A stretch of DNA of 64,000 bases from Linyphia triangularis (GCA_963978545.1 OZ021722.1:106665442-106729441); one strand, 5' to 3'; shown: positions 1 through 12,806, counted from the first letter of the stretch. Numbers and translations: made by a program. The notes: generated by a model not told the origin, from the letters alone.

Positions 1-264
1 TAAAAACAATATGTTATTCCTGCACAACAACAATTAGTTTGAAAGCAGAAGTACCAAGGTACCATCTCGCATGTACATAAACATTATTTTAATCTCAAAA
101 ATGACTGTAAAAATTATTAAATAAGGATTCTATACTACAGTGAATATGCAAAAAAAAAAAAAAAAAACATTTGTTTTAAAAATTAATATTCTAAAGAGTG
201 AGGGGGTCTAAGCCTTATTTTTATTCACCATTAATTCCCCCACACCAGCTATTGCATTTAAAAT
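1..264. other. AT-rich sequence at the window edge
   Basis: No coding region is supported here. An A-run near 151-168 is the only distinct feature. If the candidate exon at 265-450 is real, this stretch is its 3' untranslated region on the - strand. Confidence 0.4.
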
Positions 265-450
265 TCAACCCTGTGCTACAGTATCCACTGGTTCAAATGT
301 GTTACATGGTGGCAAAGATAATTCGCCAATCCTAGGAAACTGGTAAGATTTGCAAAGATAAAACATGTGATCATCAAAACTTACCGACATCCAATGCTGA
401 ACTTGTCGGTGCGAAAAGTCGAATCGAGACTTGTACTTTTGTATAAACTG
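265..450 (-). CDS. Possible C-terminal exon of an unidentified gene
   Basis: I do not recognise this protein. On the - strand an open frame of about 61 codons runs from a splice-acceptor-like site (pyrimidine-rich tract ending TTTAG, 451-455) to a TGA at 265-267. It includes the peptide stretches QKYKSRFDFSHRQVQHWMS and FPRIGELSLPPCNTFEPVD, whose composition is more protein-like than most AT-rich chance frames here. A 45-base piece inside it (340-384) begins GTAAGT and ends CAG and is itself open in frame, so it could be a very short retained intron or simply coding. No upstream exon was found. The frame could be chance, and confidence is low. Confidence 0.22.
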   Translation of the reverse strand, partial: QFIQKYKSRFDFSHRQVQHWMSVSFDDHMFYLCKSYQFPRIGELSLPPCNTFEPVDTVAQG

Positions 451-455
451 CTAAA

Positions 456-2838
456 CCAAAGGGTGAATTATCTCCGAGAAGATTTATTGAAACACCTTCT
501 CAGGAGCAAAGCACCATTTAGTAAATAAACTGTGTAGAACCTAATAGCAAAAATCAGAAAAGACACATTTTACCAAGACTGTAATAATTTATCTGCTAGG
601 AGAGCAGTCAATATTATATACATAAGGAATATAGGTGTTTTTTTTATTTCAGAAAAAAATATTTTTAAATTGCTTATGTTGTTTTCATTAATCGGTACTC
701 TTCTATAAGCCGGGTACCAGATAAAAACCACCAAACTGCAGCAATAACTCATCCACACTAACAACCTTTAATCATTCATAGTTCCTTAAACAATGTAAAC
801 ATTAAGGCCCGGCGACACATTTACGCTTCATGTAAACAATCACACTTGGCTCTAACTGGTGGTCGGCTACCAGAAGCGTACTTATTAATCCTTTCCACTC
901 TTACAACAAAACAGATTCACATTTATTTTTTCTATATTTCCCAAAGAAAACAGCTTCTAATAGAGTAAAAATCATCATAAATAACTTTTCATCTGTCGAC
1001 AGTTAACTTAAAAATCTCATTGTAGCAAATTTGTAAGAAAAAAACACACCCTCATCAAATTCATTTAGAAAAAAACTTTTTTATTTTAGAATAATACTTT
1101 TGTTAAACAATTGATGTTTGCAATAAAATAATTTTTGCCGGCATATGCATTAGTGAAGCGGCATATATTGGTTTTTGTAACTATTCTTTTTCATTAAAAT
1201 GAGCCGAGTTTATTAAATCAAATTATAACTATACACATGGCTTTCAATGACAGATTGCACCAATATTTTTAAATAGAGTTTATGGTTAGCATAGCTAATG
1301 TGGCCATTCGACTACTCAAATAGAAAAAGTGGATTTCCGAGAAAGTATGCTTTAAGCGAACAACCTACATGTACATTTTCTCACAGTAACTTATTTTCCT
1401 TGAAAACCTTGTCTTACTTATCGGTTAGGTTTAACACGATTTCACTAATAATTATACCATTAAAATATTCAGGTACAGATGCATTATGAAACCAGGTAAT
1501 TTGACCCACATTTTGAGACAAAAGTATATGGTCAAACACTACTAATTGTAATTATAAAACTCGTTAGAAAATGAAAATGTGGAAGGGTGACAATCTAAAA
1601 CTATTCACTTTTCAAAAAGTAAATTTATTAAACATAGTTGTCTAAAGTGCCCTGTAATGATATTTACTTCATTTTAGCTAAAGAAAGTACTTAGTAAGTT
1701 AAAATGCCATCTTCGAAATGTAAGAGTTTTCAAAGTCGTTTTTGGTTTTGACCATCATGGTAAAATATAAAATATTTTTGACTTAAAAATTCGATAAAAT
1801 ATAAAGGGTTACCCTATACTACACTTTTAGTCAAGTCTTTTTTTAGCTTAACACTATTGGTAAGATCAAGTAAATTAAAGCTTGAATGCTTTTTACTTGC
1901 AGAAATAGTGAGTGACTAGTAAGTCGTCTATATTCAATAAATTTAGAAAAACATGACATTTACCTTTTGCTCAGGACTCATTCTTTACTGTTTAATCTGT
2001 TAACATACCATACCACTGGTTTTGACAGATTAAACATTTGTAAAATGTGTACTGTGACTGTCAAACAGATTGGATTTGTCCAGCAAAAAAATCTCCATTG
2101 CTTTAAGGATAAATGTTGTGTAAAAATTGAACGATCAAAGTAATAACAAGCTCCATTTTGTTTAAACCTAATGCCAACTTAAACTACACAACTAGCACAC
2201 AGGGTATGGAATATGTCCCTTCACATCGCTCACATAAAAGTACACAAATACAAAAAGGACGATCAAATTCAGACTCTTGACTTATCAAAATAAAATTTAA
2301 CGACATGAATCATCATCATCATAAAAAAAAAAGAAAAAGGGTAGGGTACAAAGTTATGGAAATGTTTGAACAATAAATTGCTACAACTTTACTTGATAGA
2401 GACGAAATAATAGAGGATACAAAATAAATTGTTCTTACGATAAAATTTAAAGTGTACGTTTTTGTTATCGAACACAACATTTTATTATATACATAGTCGA
2501 AACGCACAAATATGCACTATAGGACCCTAAGGATTTTTTTTTGCTTAAAAATTAAATACTTTCAAATGGAAACCCTTTAATTCCTTCTTTTCAAAGAGAA
2601 TTGGATCAATCGTAACAAGGAATTTTCTGTATTTCTAATATATTTACTAAATAAAATATCTCGCTAGCTAAACTATTCACTTCATCAATGAATAATAATG
2701 AATTACTCAAGTTACAAATAAAATATTACGAAAAGAATATTTACCCTGTTTTTCCCAAATTTGCTTCAAGAAATTATGAGAACTTGCAAATCTGTTATAG
2801 TATTTCATTCGACATTCTATTTAAAAAAAATAACCCCG
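456..2838. other. AT-rich intergenic DNA
   Basis: No gene, RNA or clear mobile element is supported in this stretch. The open frames on both strands are short, rich in F, I, L, Y and S, and have no recognisable motif. Confidence 0.5.
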
Positions 2839-2839
2839 G

Positions 2840-3110
2840 GTAATTCGCAAAGAACCAATCAAAAATCATTTCTTCCGAGATTCCGACAGTAGTTTGGCTA
2901 CTCGCCTACTCCATACTAGCCGAGTAGTATTCCGTAAAGTCGAATAGCCCGTCAAACGGAATTTTGAGATCAGAATCGCAAAAAGTCGAAATGTCTCCAA
3001 CTATCCTCGATTACGCCTTTTATTCCGACTCGCCCTGACATCAGAATCAGGCCCCAAGAGTAGTAACAGAACCGAGATCGCGGTATGAGCAGCGCGGTGA
3101 CACATTTGCA
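2840..3110. promoter_or_regulatory. CpG-containing GC-richer patch upstream of NAPRT
   Basis: Within very AT-rich surroundings this patch is visibly GC-richer and holds many CG dinucleotides (CGAG, CGAC, CCGA, CGCC). It lies about 400-650 bases upstream of the NAPRT start codon. A promoter-proximal region kept free of methylation loss is one explanation; an old inserted element is another. No TATA box or initiator was identified with confidence. Confidence 0.25.
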
Positions 3111-3502
3111 ATTATCAAAAACTAACCTCGCAACTTGGAATTTAATGTTACTGTCAAATTTTCCTATAAAATTTTTCTTTTAAGAATATATAAAACTATT
3201 TTATAGTTATATATTCTGCTATTTTAATTTGCAATACTTTTTCGCACAAGAAACTTACATAATTTATTTTAGGACTATTTTTCATTGAACTGGCAACAAC
3301 AGTGGTGTGTACTTTCCATTTAAATATTTATCTCTTATCATAGCAGAAGACTTTTCGCAGTTCACCTTAGTTTCAAGGTTGGTTATAGAGGTCTCTTCAA
3401 TGTTTTGGTATCACTATTTCATATGATGAAAGTTTCTACAGAAAGGAACGGACTTCAGTGAAAATATCATTTATACGCAGCCAACAGCGAAACCTGACCG
3501 AC

Positions 3503-5134
3503 ATGGAAAAACGAAATCTTCCCATGTTGAACGGAGTTGTTCAGCCACTTTTGACCGACTTGTACCAAATCACCATGGCTTACGCTTATTGGAAAAGCGA
3601 CAAGTGCACCGACCACGCAGTGTTTGATCTATTTTTCCGCAAAAACCCATTCCACGGAGAATTTACTGTCTTTGCTGGCTTAGAGGAGGCTCTTAAGTTC
3701 TTAGAAAATTTTCGATATTCAGAGAGTGACATTGAATACTTGAAGCGGATACTACCAACAACAACAGAACCTGGCTTCTTCGACTTCCTGGCTAATTTGA
3801 CACCTAAAAATGTTAAGGTCTATGCCATTCCAGAGGGAACTGTTGTATTTCCCAGAATACCGCTTTTGCGCGTCGAAGGGCCACTCCCGGTTGTTCAGCT
3901 GTTAGAAACTTCGCTCCTGACCCTAGTAAATTATGCTAGCCTGGTAGCTACCAATGCAGCAAGGTACAGGATAGCTGCTGGCTCCGATCTCCAACTCCTA
4001 GAGTATGGTTTACGTAGGGCACAAGGGCCTGATGGGGGACTTTCTGCCTCTAAATACGTATACATCGGAGGCTTTGATGGCACAAGTAATGTCCTCGCCG
4101 GTAAGATGTACGACATTCCTGTCAAGGGCACCCATGCCCATGCATTCGTTATGTCTTATTCCTCATTGCAAGACAGCCCACTGAGATTCCTCAAGAGCAA
4201 ATTGGATGGCAGTGAAGCAGACGTGGTTGAGCTTTGCAAAAAGTACCGATCTGAGCTATCAGTACTGCTGCAGATACTTAAAGAAGAAGCCAGTGATGGA
4301 GAATTAGCAGCATTTATTGCTTATGCCATCTCTTTCCCTGATAGCTTTCTGGCACTTATTGACACTTACGATGTCAAAAAAAGTGGTCTACTGAACTTCT
4401 GTGCTGTTGCCTTGGCCTTGTCCAATCTTGGGTACAAACCAGTGGGGGTGAGAATTGACAGTGGTGACTTAGCTTACCTGTCCAAAATCGCTTTCCAGAC
4501 CTTCTGCCAGGTTTCCGAACGCTACAAAGTCCCCTGGTTCCGTGAGCTGTGCATCGTTGCAAGTAATGATATCAACGAAGAGACCATTATCTCCCTAAAT
4601 GAGCAAGGGCACAAAATCGACTGTTTTGGGATCGGTACCCACTTGGTGACCTGTCAAAAGCAACCTGCACTTGGATGCGTCTACAAGCTAGTAGAGGTCA
4701 ATTCAAAACCCTGTATCAAGCTGAGCCTAGACGTCGAGAAAGTCACCATCCCTGGAGGAAAATCCATCTATCGTCTCTTTGGCAAGGACGGACACGCTCT
4801 CATCGATCTACTCCAGATGAAAGATGAACCCGCTCCTGAACCGGGGCATAAGGTTCTGGTGCGCCATCCATTCCAGGAATCGAAGCGAGCCTATGTCCAG
4901 CCTGTACAAGTCAAGAACCTGCACTCATTGTGCTTTAGCGATGGAAAGATTTGCACTGACCTGCCCGTCTTATCTGAAATCAGGCAGAGAGTGAAGGATT
5001 CTCTGGCTACCTTACGGTCGGACATAAAACGGAATTTGAATCCAACTCCTTTTAAGGTTTCGGTGTCCGGTCAGTTGTATCAGTTTATGCACGATCTTTG
5101 GTTACAAAATGCTCCTATAGGTGAATTGTTTTGA
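3503..5134 (+). CDS. NAPRT: Nicotinate phosphoribosyltransferase, intronless
   Basis: The enzyme joins nicotinic acid to PRPP, giving nicotinate mononucleotide: the first step of the Preiss-Handler branch of NAD synthesis in the cytosol. The frame of 543 codons is uninterrupted and close to the human length. Visible family motifs are DLYQITMAY at residues 19-27, GTHAHAF at 209-215 with His213 at the catalytic histidine position, GVRIDSGDL at 315-323, and the phosphate-binding FGIGTHL at 375-381. The first in-frame ATG is at 3503 in the context CCGACATGG. The frame stays open upstream to 3458 but has no ATG there. The whole coding region is one exon, which is unusual for a metabolic gene in a genome with kilobase introns, so either an old retrocopy or a lineage with few introns in this gene is possible. 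AATAAA signals follow at 5253 and 5466. Confidence 0.96.
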   Translation: MEKRNLPMLNGVVQPLLTDLYQITMAYAYWKSDKCTDHAVFDLFFRKNPFHGEFTVFAGLEEALKFLENFRYSESDIEYLKRILPTTTEPGFFDFLANLTPKNVKVYAIPEGTVVFPRIPLLRVEGPLPVVQLLETSLLTLVNYASLVATNAARYRIAAGSDLQLLEYGLRRAQGPDGGLSASKYVYIGGFDGTSNVLAGKMYDIPVKGTHAHAFVMSYSSLQDSPLRFLKSKLDGSEADVVELCKKYRSELSVLLQILKEEASDGELAAFIAYAISFPDSFLALIDTYDVKKSGLLNFCAVALALSNLGYKPVGVRIDSGDLAYLSKIAFQTFCQVSERYKVPWFRELCIVASNDINEETIISLNEQGHKIDCFGIGTHLVTCQKQPALGCVYKLVEVNSKPCIKLSLDVEKVTIPGGKSIYRLFGKDGHALIDLLQMKDEPAPEPGHKVLVRHPFQESKRAYVQPVQVKNLHSLCFSDGKICTDLPVLSEIRQRVKDSLATLRSDIKRNLNPTPFKVSVSGQLYQFMHDLWLQNAPIGELF

Positions 5135-5252
5135 TAATTAGTGTTTGGAAGGGTTTTTATCATTTGTTGTGAAATGGTATGGTTAATCATTAAGAAGCAC
5201 ATTTTTATAAATTTTACTATCAACCTTTAATTTTTTAGCTAATCTGCTTGAC

Positions 5253-5471
5253 AATAAATCAGATGTTGCATTTTTCAATATTTAGATTATTTAGTGGATT
5301 AGTAATATTTTCTAAATATTCAGCTTTTTATTTATTTAATTTAGTATTTTATAGCAAATCAACTTAATTCATTTCTGTATCTGAAGTATTTTTGGAATTT
5401 TAATCTGCTATCACCTTCATACATGAAGATAAATGCTTTTATTATGTGTGCAAGGAACATTTTGAAATAAA
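5253..5471 (+). terminator. NAPRT polyadenylation signals
   Basis: Two AATAAA hexamers follow the stop codon, at 5253-5258 and 5466-5471. The second lies 332 bases after the stop. Either could end the transcript, and further AT-rich hexamers downstream cannot be excluded. Confidence 0.45.
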
Positions 5472-7681
5472 ACATTTTACATTGGAACTTTGATTCAATT
5501 AATATCGTGCTTAATTGTTTTACCAAAATTTTAATTGTGTTATGTATAATACTGAGCTGTAGTTAATTTGTTTGAAATTAAATTTTGTCATTTGCTATTT
5601 AAATAGATTAGATTCTTTTAGCTGCATATGTGATAAAAAAAATTGTGCAATCTCGTAACAGTATCAAAGGCAAATGAAATAAAGTGCATTAATCACAAGT
5701 TGGGTGTAAAACTTGTAGAATAAGAGAATTTATGGTTGAATAATATTAGATTTGCATTGTGAATGCTTTTAATAACACAAAATAGAATATTTTTAATTGT
5801 AGATTTATCAGGATTTTCATTTCCCGATTTTGATGTTTAGTCTTTAACTTGTTTACTTAAATGATTACTTGCGAGTCATCACTTAATACATTGCAGAATT
5901 ATCAAGTCTATCTTTACTTGAATAAAATTTATACATGTAGCCAAATGCTAAAATTCAAATTGTATGCATTTAACTAGATTATGAAGTTATGCAAGCAGTT
6001 TTAGTAAATTTTACTTTAAATAAATGCTAAGAAGGAAGAAAAATTTATTGTATGAATTTGTATTGCGGATCTTATTTGTAAAGTTGTTATTAGTGAGAAA
6101 TTTTATATGCATCATTGTGTACGAACGATTCCAATGGTATTTTATGTGAAGTTTATGTGCTTATATGTAGTAAATTCCAGTAGTTACTGTGATCTTTAAT
6201 GCATAGAAATGTTGAGTAAATATAATATTTTGAGTATAAAGCTATTAAACTTTATTTCTGCTTTCATTGCTAAGCTGCTTCTATTGATTGTAACATAACT
6301 AGTTTTATGAATTACTGTATAATAAAAATGTGACTGCAAAAACACCAATAATTTTATTTATAATTTGATGTAGATATTCAGTATTTGTTTGGCGTACCTT
6401 TCAGTATTTACAACTACACCAAAAGACCTAAATAGTTTAATAAAAAAATAAAAAATAATGTTTGCTATATACTCTCTAAAGCCAAAGAGAAGTTCCTCTT
6501 GTATTGTATTTTTACTCTAAGGGAAATATAGTTGATTTTCAAGATAGTGCAATCGGTTTTTCGTAAATTTTTGAAAGATTTTTCTTATATCGTCCAGGGG
6601 TCTATCCAGGTTTATTTTTACATTGTCTTATTTTTGTGGAGAAAAAAATTTAATTTGGTGAAAAATTTCCAATTTTATATATTTTTATGGAACTTTCATG
6701 CAATAATGAAAACAATTTTTAATGTTGAGTAGATACTTACACAAATATTTACCATTATTTATTAATACCTCAATTGTTGATGGGAATTTTTTTTTTACAT
6801 GGAATTTTGCGAAAGGTCCTTTTGTTGGACGTGGAATTTTGTGAAAGATCCGTTTTTTGGGTATGGAATTTTGTGAAGTGTTAATAAAAGGACCTAAATT
6901 TCCTTTTGCATAGACTCCCGTTGACCTTTCAAAAGAGATATTTCAAATGGTTTGTATCGTTAGCAGATGAGATTGTAGTCTTTAATCGCTCTACTAACCA
7001 TATAATTCAAGGCTTCATTGTCTAAAGAGTTGACTAAAAAATAACCTTTTATCGTTTTGGTATAATATTGAAGAACCTTGGTAAGAATTATGGACTTTGT
7101 TTTTTTTTCTAAGTTTAATAAAATATTTTACAGTTGAATATTTGTGAGGTATATACTTCTTTTAGAAGTTGTCTCATTATTATATTGAATTTCTAGTTCA
7201 GAGTAAAACTTATTCTTAAGTTACAAATAAAAATGTTGAGATTTCGTTAGAATCTTTTTTGGGGGGATTTTAATTTCTTCCTGTCTTCTCGGAGACCCTA
7301 TAGCCTATTTTGTATTTTTGCATGCCCTTTGCGATTAGAATTTATTTTGGAATTGACGCTTTGCAAAATACTGTTAATGCTTTATTGCATTTTGTACATA
7401 TGCCCACTGCTAATGTCTACTCTAAGCAGTTTTTGAAGAATTAGAAAAATCGTTGTTGGCATTTTGTGACAGCACTTGAAATATAACATCTAATTGCCTG
7501 AAGGCTTTTTAAGCATCTTTGAAAAAGCGCTTTCGTTAACTCTTGAAAGCCCAATATTATCTATTTATATATTTAATGGTTAGAAGTAAAAACCAAACTT
7601 GGAAAAAATAAATTTATATTGACCAGTGATATTGCTAAATCAATTTCTACTCTTAAAAACAGTTGGCTATCGGTAATAGTT
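5472..7681. other. AT-rich intergenic DNA with a short internal repeat
   Basis: No gene is supported. At about 6780-6900 a unit resembling ATGGAATTTTGTGAAAGATCC occurs three times with changes, a small degenerate tandem repeat. The rest shows only AT-rich sequence. Confidence 0.45.
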
Positions 7682-7689
7682 AAATATTT

Positions 7690-7844
7690 GGTACTCTTCC
7701 GTTAAACAGGTACCAGTTGGCACAGTTGCCTCCAGGCCTAGATATATTTAAATAGCGAGAAAATGTATTGCTAAACCTAAATATTTACGGTTTGTTATAG
7801 AAATTATAAATTTTTTAAAGGTTAAAAGGTAACAGAAGAGTACC
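7690..7844. mobile_element. MITE with GGTACTCTTC ends
   Basis: The element starts GGTACTCTTC and ends with its inverse GAAGAGTACC. It is flanked on both sides by AAATATTT (7682-7689 and 7845-7852), an 8-base direct repeat as expected for hAT-type transposition. The flank is itself a palindrome, which weakens the target-duplication reading. A related sequence appears near 56225-56460. Confidence 0.55.
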
Positions 7845-9272
7845 AAATATTTTCATTGCATAAAGTTTGAGATTAATTATTTTTTCAGTGAGAATCTCGT
7901 TTATAGTGCAAGATTGATAGTTTTTATGAACGATGACAATCTTTTGCACAATTATTATAAAAAATTATCAGAACCACTGTTTTCCAAATTTTTATGATTA
8001 TTGCAAATAATGTGAATGGCACAGTATGGCCCACCTGTTGCCCTTAGGCTGTTAAATCAAATAGTAATATGAAAACAAAACTTTTCGAACATGGTAGGAT
8101 TATTATTATGGTAGGTGCTTGTTGATTTCCAAGAGGTTAGGGATGTGTGTTGTAGTCATTTTCTATATTTTTAATTAACAAGTCTATTTTTGTAACCTAT
8201 TTAAGTACTTATTTTTGAATTTTTTTAATGTGCTGTTATGTAGCGTCCAGTTTATTTATAATTTTTACTATTGATGTAACATACTTTTACTTTATGTATA
8301 TATTTAGATGAAAAATTATTGTCTAAGCTAATGTGTTTAAATTTGAAAGATGTTAAATGCACATCGCATGCTAATGCTTACATTAATGCTAATGCATTAA
8401 AATTGCTAATGCTTTCTAATTATAAAGCTGAAAGGAATTTTCTGGCATTGTTACGTTTGACTGTCGTAAAATGTACTTAACATGCTTTTGTGCTGTAATA
8501 AATAATATAGAATCACTATTTGTTATAAATTTTGTCTTTTATAACACTTGCATTTCCACAATAATTTGAGTTTAAGTATGTTAATTTTTTATAAATGGGT
8601 ATTAAGCTGTGGGATACCTTTTTAACATAGTGATAAATCAGGGCCGTAGACAGAGTGGGGAACCCTATAATCCCCCCCCCCCCCTCTGAGATTGTATAAA
8701 ATCTTGTTTTACCTCTTCCCCCCCCCCCCCCTTTTTTTTTCTTTTGTGTAATTTGTTATATGTATTTAAACAAATCTTCGACCATAACTCCCCCCCCCCC
8801 CCCGAAAAACAATTCGGACTTGTGCTAAAGAATTTCCTTGAATGAATCTTCCTTGCAAACACTTATTCGGGAAAATTAGCAAAATTTAAATTTTTTTAAT
8901 CTCGAAATCAAGTAAAATAGTTTTTTAAATAGGCTTTAAGAATGATGTAACTCTTGACCATTTTAGCATTTTGCTAAAAAGAAAATTCAGATTTTAGCTT
9001 TTTTGCTAAAGAAATTTTGTTGTTGCAGTTGACGTATGCAAAACCAATAAAAAAAATAAAAAATTATGATTTATTCCAAAATTTATTCTTTGTAAATAAA
9101 TATTGCCATAAAAAATTAGATAGCACTAGATACTCCTATTATATGTTTCTTCCATGAATTTTTTAAAAAAAAATTTCATGAGAATTAAACTTGTCTATTA
9201 AAATGACGTGACAAGTTTTGGTTCTTTATTAAGAGAATATTAGCTAAGATGTTTTATGCTTTGCTTCTAAAT
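7845..9272. other. AT-rich intergenic DNA with three poly-C tracts
   Basis: No gene is supported. Three C-runs of about 14 bases or more lie at roughly 8672-8685, 8717-8731 and 8790-8803, so the other strand carries G-runs. The piece from about 8640 on, beginning CAGGGCCGTAGACAGAG, resembles the end of a transposable element, but no partner end was found. Confidence 0.4.
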
Positions 9273-9286
9273 TCTTCTTTGAAATT

Positions 9287-9470
9287 GCCGACCAAACGGT
9301 ATAGTGGTTAGCGAGCTAGCTTCTAGACCGCGAGGTTGCGGGTTCGAGTCCCGTGTTGGCATGGAAGTTTGTAAATGTATGTTGGCTTGTCTAATGACGA
9401 ATGTTTCGGCGCATTATAGCCCTCGTGTTGCTGACGGTGCCAGATAATCTGAAAACAACCAACCAACCAA
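9287..9470 (+). mobile_element. tRNA-derived SINE, family 1, full length
   Basis: A tRNA-like head carries a box A (TAGTGGTTAGCG) and a box B (GGTTCGAGTCC). A body follows and then an AACCAACC tail. An exact 14-base target duplication, TCTTCTTTGAAATT, flanks it at 9273-9286 and 9471-9484. Other copies lie at 22592, 29571, 39916 and 58240, all on the - strand. The short perfect-end duplication and tRNA promoter define it as a SINE moved by an unidentified LINE. Confidence 0.9.
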
Positions 9471-9884
9471 TCTTCTTTGAAATTACGTCAGTCGCGGAAG
9501 CCAATTTCAGACAACCATCATCACTTCGGATTTTTTTTACTATGCTTATAACTTGATTCTAACGATTATACAAAGTTTACATCATGTCACACCTATATTA
9601 TTAACCACACTGCATCAAATTTCACCAAATTGAAATATTTTACTAAGCATAATACCAGTAATACAAATTCAGAAACAGTGAAGAGAAACTAAGTTTTTGT
9701 TAATTACCCACATATTGGTAATAAAAGTATTGCATTCAGTCAACAAAAAAAAATCAATAATTATTATTACTATTTTAATTTCTACCTGTGACGTTCTGAG
9801 TTTCATAATTATCTCTAAAAACACATTTATATTTTAACTTTAATTTACACCTTTATCGAATTTCGACGGAAATTTCCGAGATAA

Positions 9885-10200
9885 AGTTCATACTTTAAAA
9901 GGCAATCACAGCGATTTTGATCAAAATCGTTAGAGCCGCTTTTAGCCTCCAGCGATTGTTGAAAAAGATACATTTTTAATGGCAGCTGGCACCTATCTTA
10001 TGCGCATGCGCGATTTTGAAGAAAAACTTGATGACAGGTCCCACGGCCACCACTAATCCGTATCCAAAAATTAAACATCGTAGGTTGAACATCCATCCAA
10101 AACGCGTAGAATTACAAAAAAAAAAAAAAGGGGGGGTGGGGAGGGATTCTATTTTTTTTATGACCGAATGCAATACAATATTTCCCAAATAAGGCAATTT
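9885..10200 (+). mobile_element. Fragment of the ACTTTCAATTAC-ended element
   Basis: This piece shares the phrases AGCGATTTTGATCAAAATCG and TTATGCGCATGCGCGATTTT with longer copies at 14540, 15170, 19420, 20978 and 24868. Neither end of the element is intact. Boundaries are approximate. Confidence 0.6.
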
Positions 10201-10405
10201 TTACATACATTTTAATACTGGAAAATGAATATCTTTGCAAATGTTTAAAACTTTTATTTTGAGGGACAAGTTAAATTTAAAAAAAAATACATATTTTAAA
10301 CTGAAGATATTTAAAAAAAAAATTCGAACCCTTTTTTTTTTTTCCTTCTCTCTTTTGGGAATTTTTTAAAAGAAATATTAAAATTCGCGTGTTATAAATT
10401 TTGAA

Positions 10406-10714
10406 TATACTCATAGACTTATTATTATCAATAGACAGCGCGTTCCCACTTCAATTATACAACGAGAATGAAACCAAAATGAAACACATGAGTAGGGACT
10501 TTTTGGGAGCAGGGTTGCAGATTTGGCGGGTTTCTCCTCACTCAGGCGATAAAGGATAATAAGATTATTAGATAAAGGATTAATTTTACGACGTAGCCAA
10601 ATTAAAAACCACGTGACTGATAGACGACTTTTGTGATTCATTTTGGTTTCATTCTCGTTGTATGATTGAAGTGGGAACGCGCAGTCTATCGATAATAATA
10701 AGTCTATGAGTATA
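10406..10714. mobile_element. Foldback MITE, 309 bases
   Basis: The two ends are long inverted copies of each other over about 90 bases, from TATACTCATAGACTTATTAT at the left to its inverse at the right. The pair encloses a short unrelated centre. TA next to each end would fit a Tc1/mariner-type target site. No protein is encoded. Confidence 0.75.
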
Positions 10715-11045
10715 CTAGATCCCTGCTGTTTTTTAGAAGGATCCCTGCAAAGTCATTGACTTTGAAATTTTTGTCTTTTATGATACTACAATCTATTTTT
10801 AGACTTCTGTGGTTAATCTGCGATATTTAGTCATTCATTATGAAATAAATCCAAGAGTTAACTTGGCTTAGCTCAAGAAAATTGGGACACAGGAAGACAC
10901 AAATATAAAATAATATTGTTTTGTGGATGAACGACAAAAAAGATGGGACAGATTGATAACCTGAGTCTATAATGCTTCTCTTATCATGTTAGAGTATCAG
11001 TATAATATCTCTAATTAGCTAAAATATGCCCTAACTTTTTCATCT

Positions 11046-11284
11046 GGTAACCCTTCGCACTTTGATTTTTAATTAAAGAAGGCTGCAGACGATTTAGATA
11101 CCTGGCGACGACTTGGTCACATCTTTAAAAAATGAGCCAAGTTGGCAATAAATATTACGTCACTAATGACGTAATTGATGTCGCCAATTTGGCTTACTTG
11201 ATTTGCTAGATTTCCGACCCAGAGATCAGAATCAGAAATCGTCTGCCCCCTTCTTTATTGAAAATCAAAGTGTGATGGGTTACC
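11046..11284. mobile_element. Foldback MITE, about 240 bases
   Basis: The left end GGTAACCCTTCGCACTTTGA is inverted at the right end (TCAAAGTGTGATGGGTTACC) with a few changes, and the inverted match continues inwards through AGAAGGCTGCAGACGATT. No target duplication could be confirmed. Confidence 0.6.
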
Positions 11285-12806
11285 ACACGAAATAGTGGGT
11301 TTATTTTTTGGCAAGTTATGACATTTTTGACAATCGGATTTAGTTCAACTCATTCAAAGTCGCTTTTCGACCAGTTTCGGTCATTTTCGTCAGGGCAGAC
11401 CAGCGGATTCGTAATCTTCTAACTTTTCTCCACATCCTATAAAAAAAAAAATTCGAAATGTTGTTCGATGGCGTACCTAAACTTGCAGTCGCCTCTCAAT
11501 CTACAAGGACAGGAGACTGGCTTAAATCAACTTGACCACAGCAGGTCAAAACGACCAGATACGGCATTCCGCTTTGATGGTAGAGATTCGAAAACCTTTT
11601 TTTTAAAGCTGCAGTCAATAAGGTTTTGTCGAGAGTTCTCATGAAAAAATTATGCCTCTTCACTCTTTGTATTGTCTCAAACAAGCACTAAGTCATGATC
11701 AATACCAGTTTAGGAAATCGATTGAGAGTGAGATACTTATCATTTTAGAGATGAGATTCTTCCGCTTTTTGACGGACTTCCGCTTTTTAGTAATTTTGTA
11801 GAAAATCCGCTTTTTTTTCTCTTGAACTTCCGCTCTCTCCCCCCCCCCCCCTCCCCCTTCTCCTTTTTTTTCTTCTTTTTTTTTTCTATTTTCAGCGAAC
11901 TACCATTTTTTCCTCCTATGTAAATTTGTCCTTTTCTTTCTAAAAATTCCGCTTTAGAAAAGAAATTTTCCATTTTCGTAAGAAAATTCTCAAAAAATAT
12001 GGTCGAACGCGCGCACAAAAGGCAATTTTTCGTGGACAATGTCCATAGAACTCAGAAAAAACATCAGAATTATGTGAAATTTGGTAATCTTATGCTTTTT
12101 GGGTCGTAATATATAAATATGATATCGGAATACACAAATAAAAATAAAAAAAAAAATAGTGAAAATTTTAAAAATTGTGCCTATACCTGGTATTTCGAAA
12201 TTTGACAAAATTAATATCAAAACTAATAAGGCCGTTTTGTAACTCTTAATTACACATCATTTTAATAGTATTTCTAATGGTTCCTGTATTTCTATACTAA
12301 AGATTTTTTTTTTTTTAATTAAAGAAAACAAGTGAAAATACTTTGTCGTAAAGATATTTGACTAACATCTTCAGGAAATCTCCCAATGTCCGTCGATAGT
12401 TCTTCCTAATACTTAAATTATGAGCAACTTTATTTCTTGGATAGGAACCACTGATTTCAAACAATAGTTTCTGGATAGCTTATGAACGGTTTCTGTTCTG
12501 CAAGCAGATATGAAGCTTGAGTTCAGTGATTGAAACAAAGGCTAATATGTTAAGTTTTAGGAACTTCAAGGTCCAAGTTATAAATTAGTGGGTTAGAACC
12601 AATAATGAGATAATGAAAGATATCTTCGTAGGTTGAATTCCTATATATTTTTCTAGATCAGAACTATCTTGTATGTCAAATTATTTTATTTAAAGACTCT
12701 TTGGCTTTTTACAGAGGCTTTTCATTTTAATGTACTCCATTAATATTTCTTCGTGAATAAGTAATCTGTGAATTGCATTGCTCACAAGATTAAATCATAA
12801 GGAATC
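11285..12806. other. Non-coding stretch with a C-rich tract
   Basis: No gene is supported. A C-run at about 11828-11852 in pyrimidine-rich sequence gives a long but meaningless lysine- and glycine-rich frame on the opposite strand. Confidence 0.4.

Noticed and set aside
3458..3502. N-terminal extension of NAPRT
   Set aside because: The frame is open but starts at GTG. The first ATG is 3503 and has the family-like N-terminus.
3931..4131. - strand open frame inside NAPRT (also 4374-4562)
   Set aside because: It lies antisense to a conserved coding region and is explained by codon use of NAPRT.
9287..9362. A functional tRNA gene
   Set aside because: The tRNA-like part is the head of a repeated SINE with body, tail and target duplications. 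The same applies at 12807, 19405, 22767, 40093, 55369 and 58424.
11740..12039. A Lys/Gly-rich open frame of 99 codons
   Set aside because: It is produced by pyrimidine-rich low-complexity sequence on the other strand.
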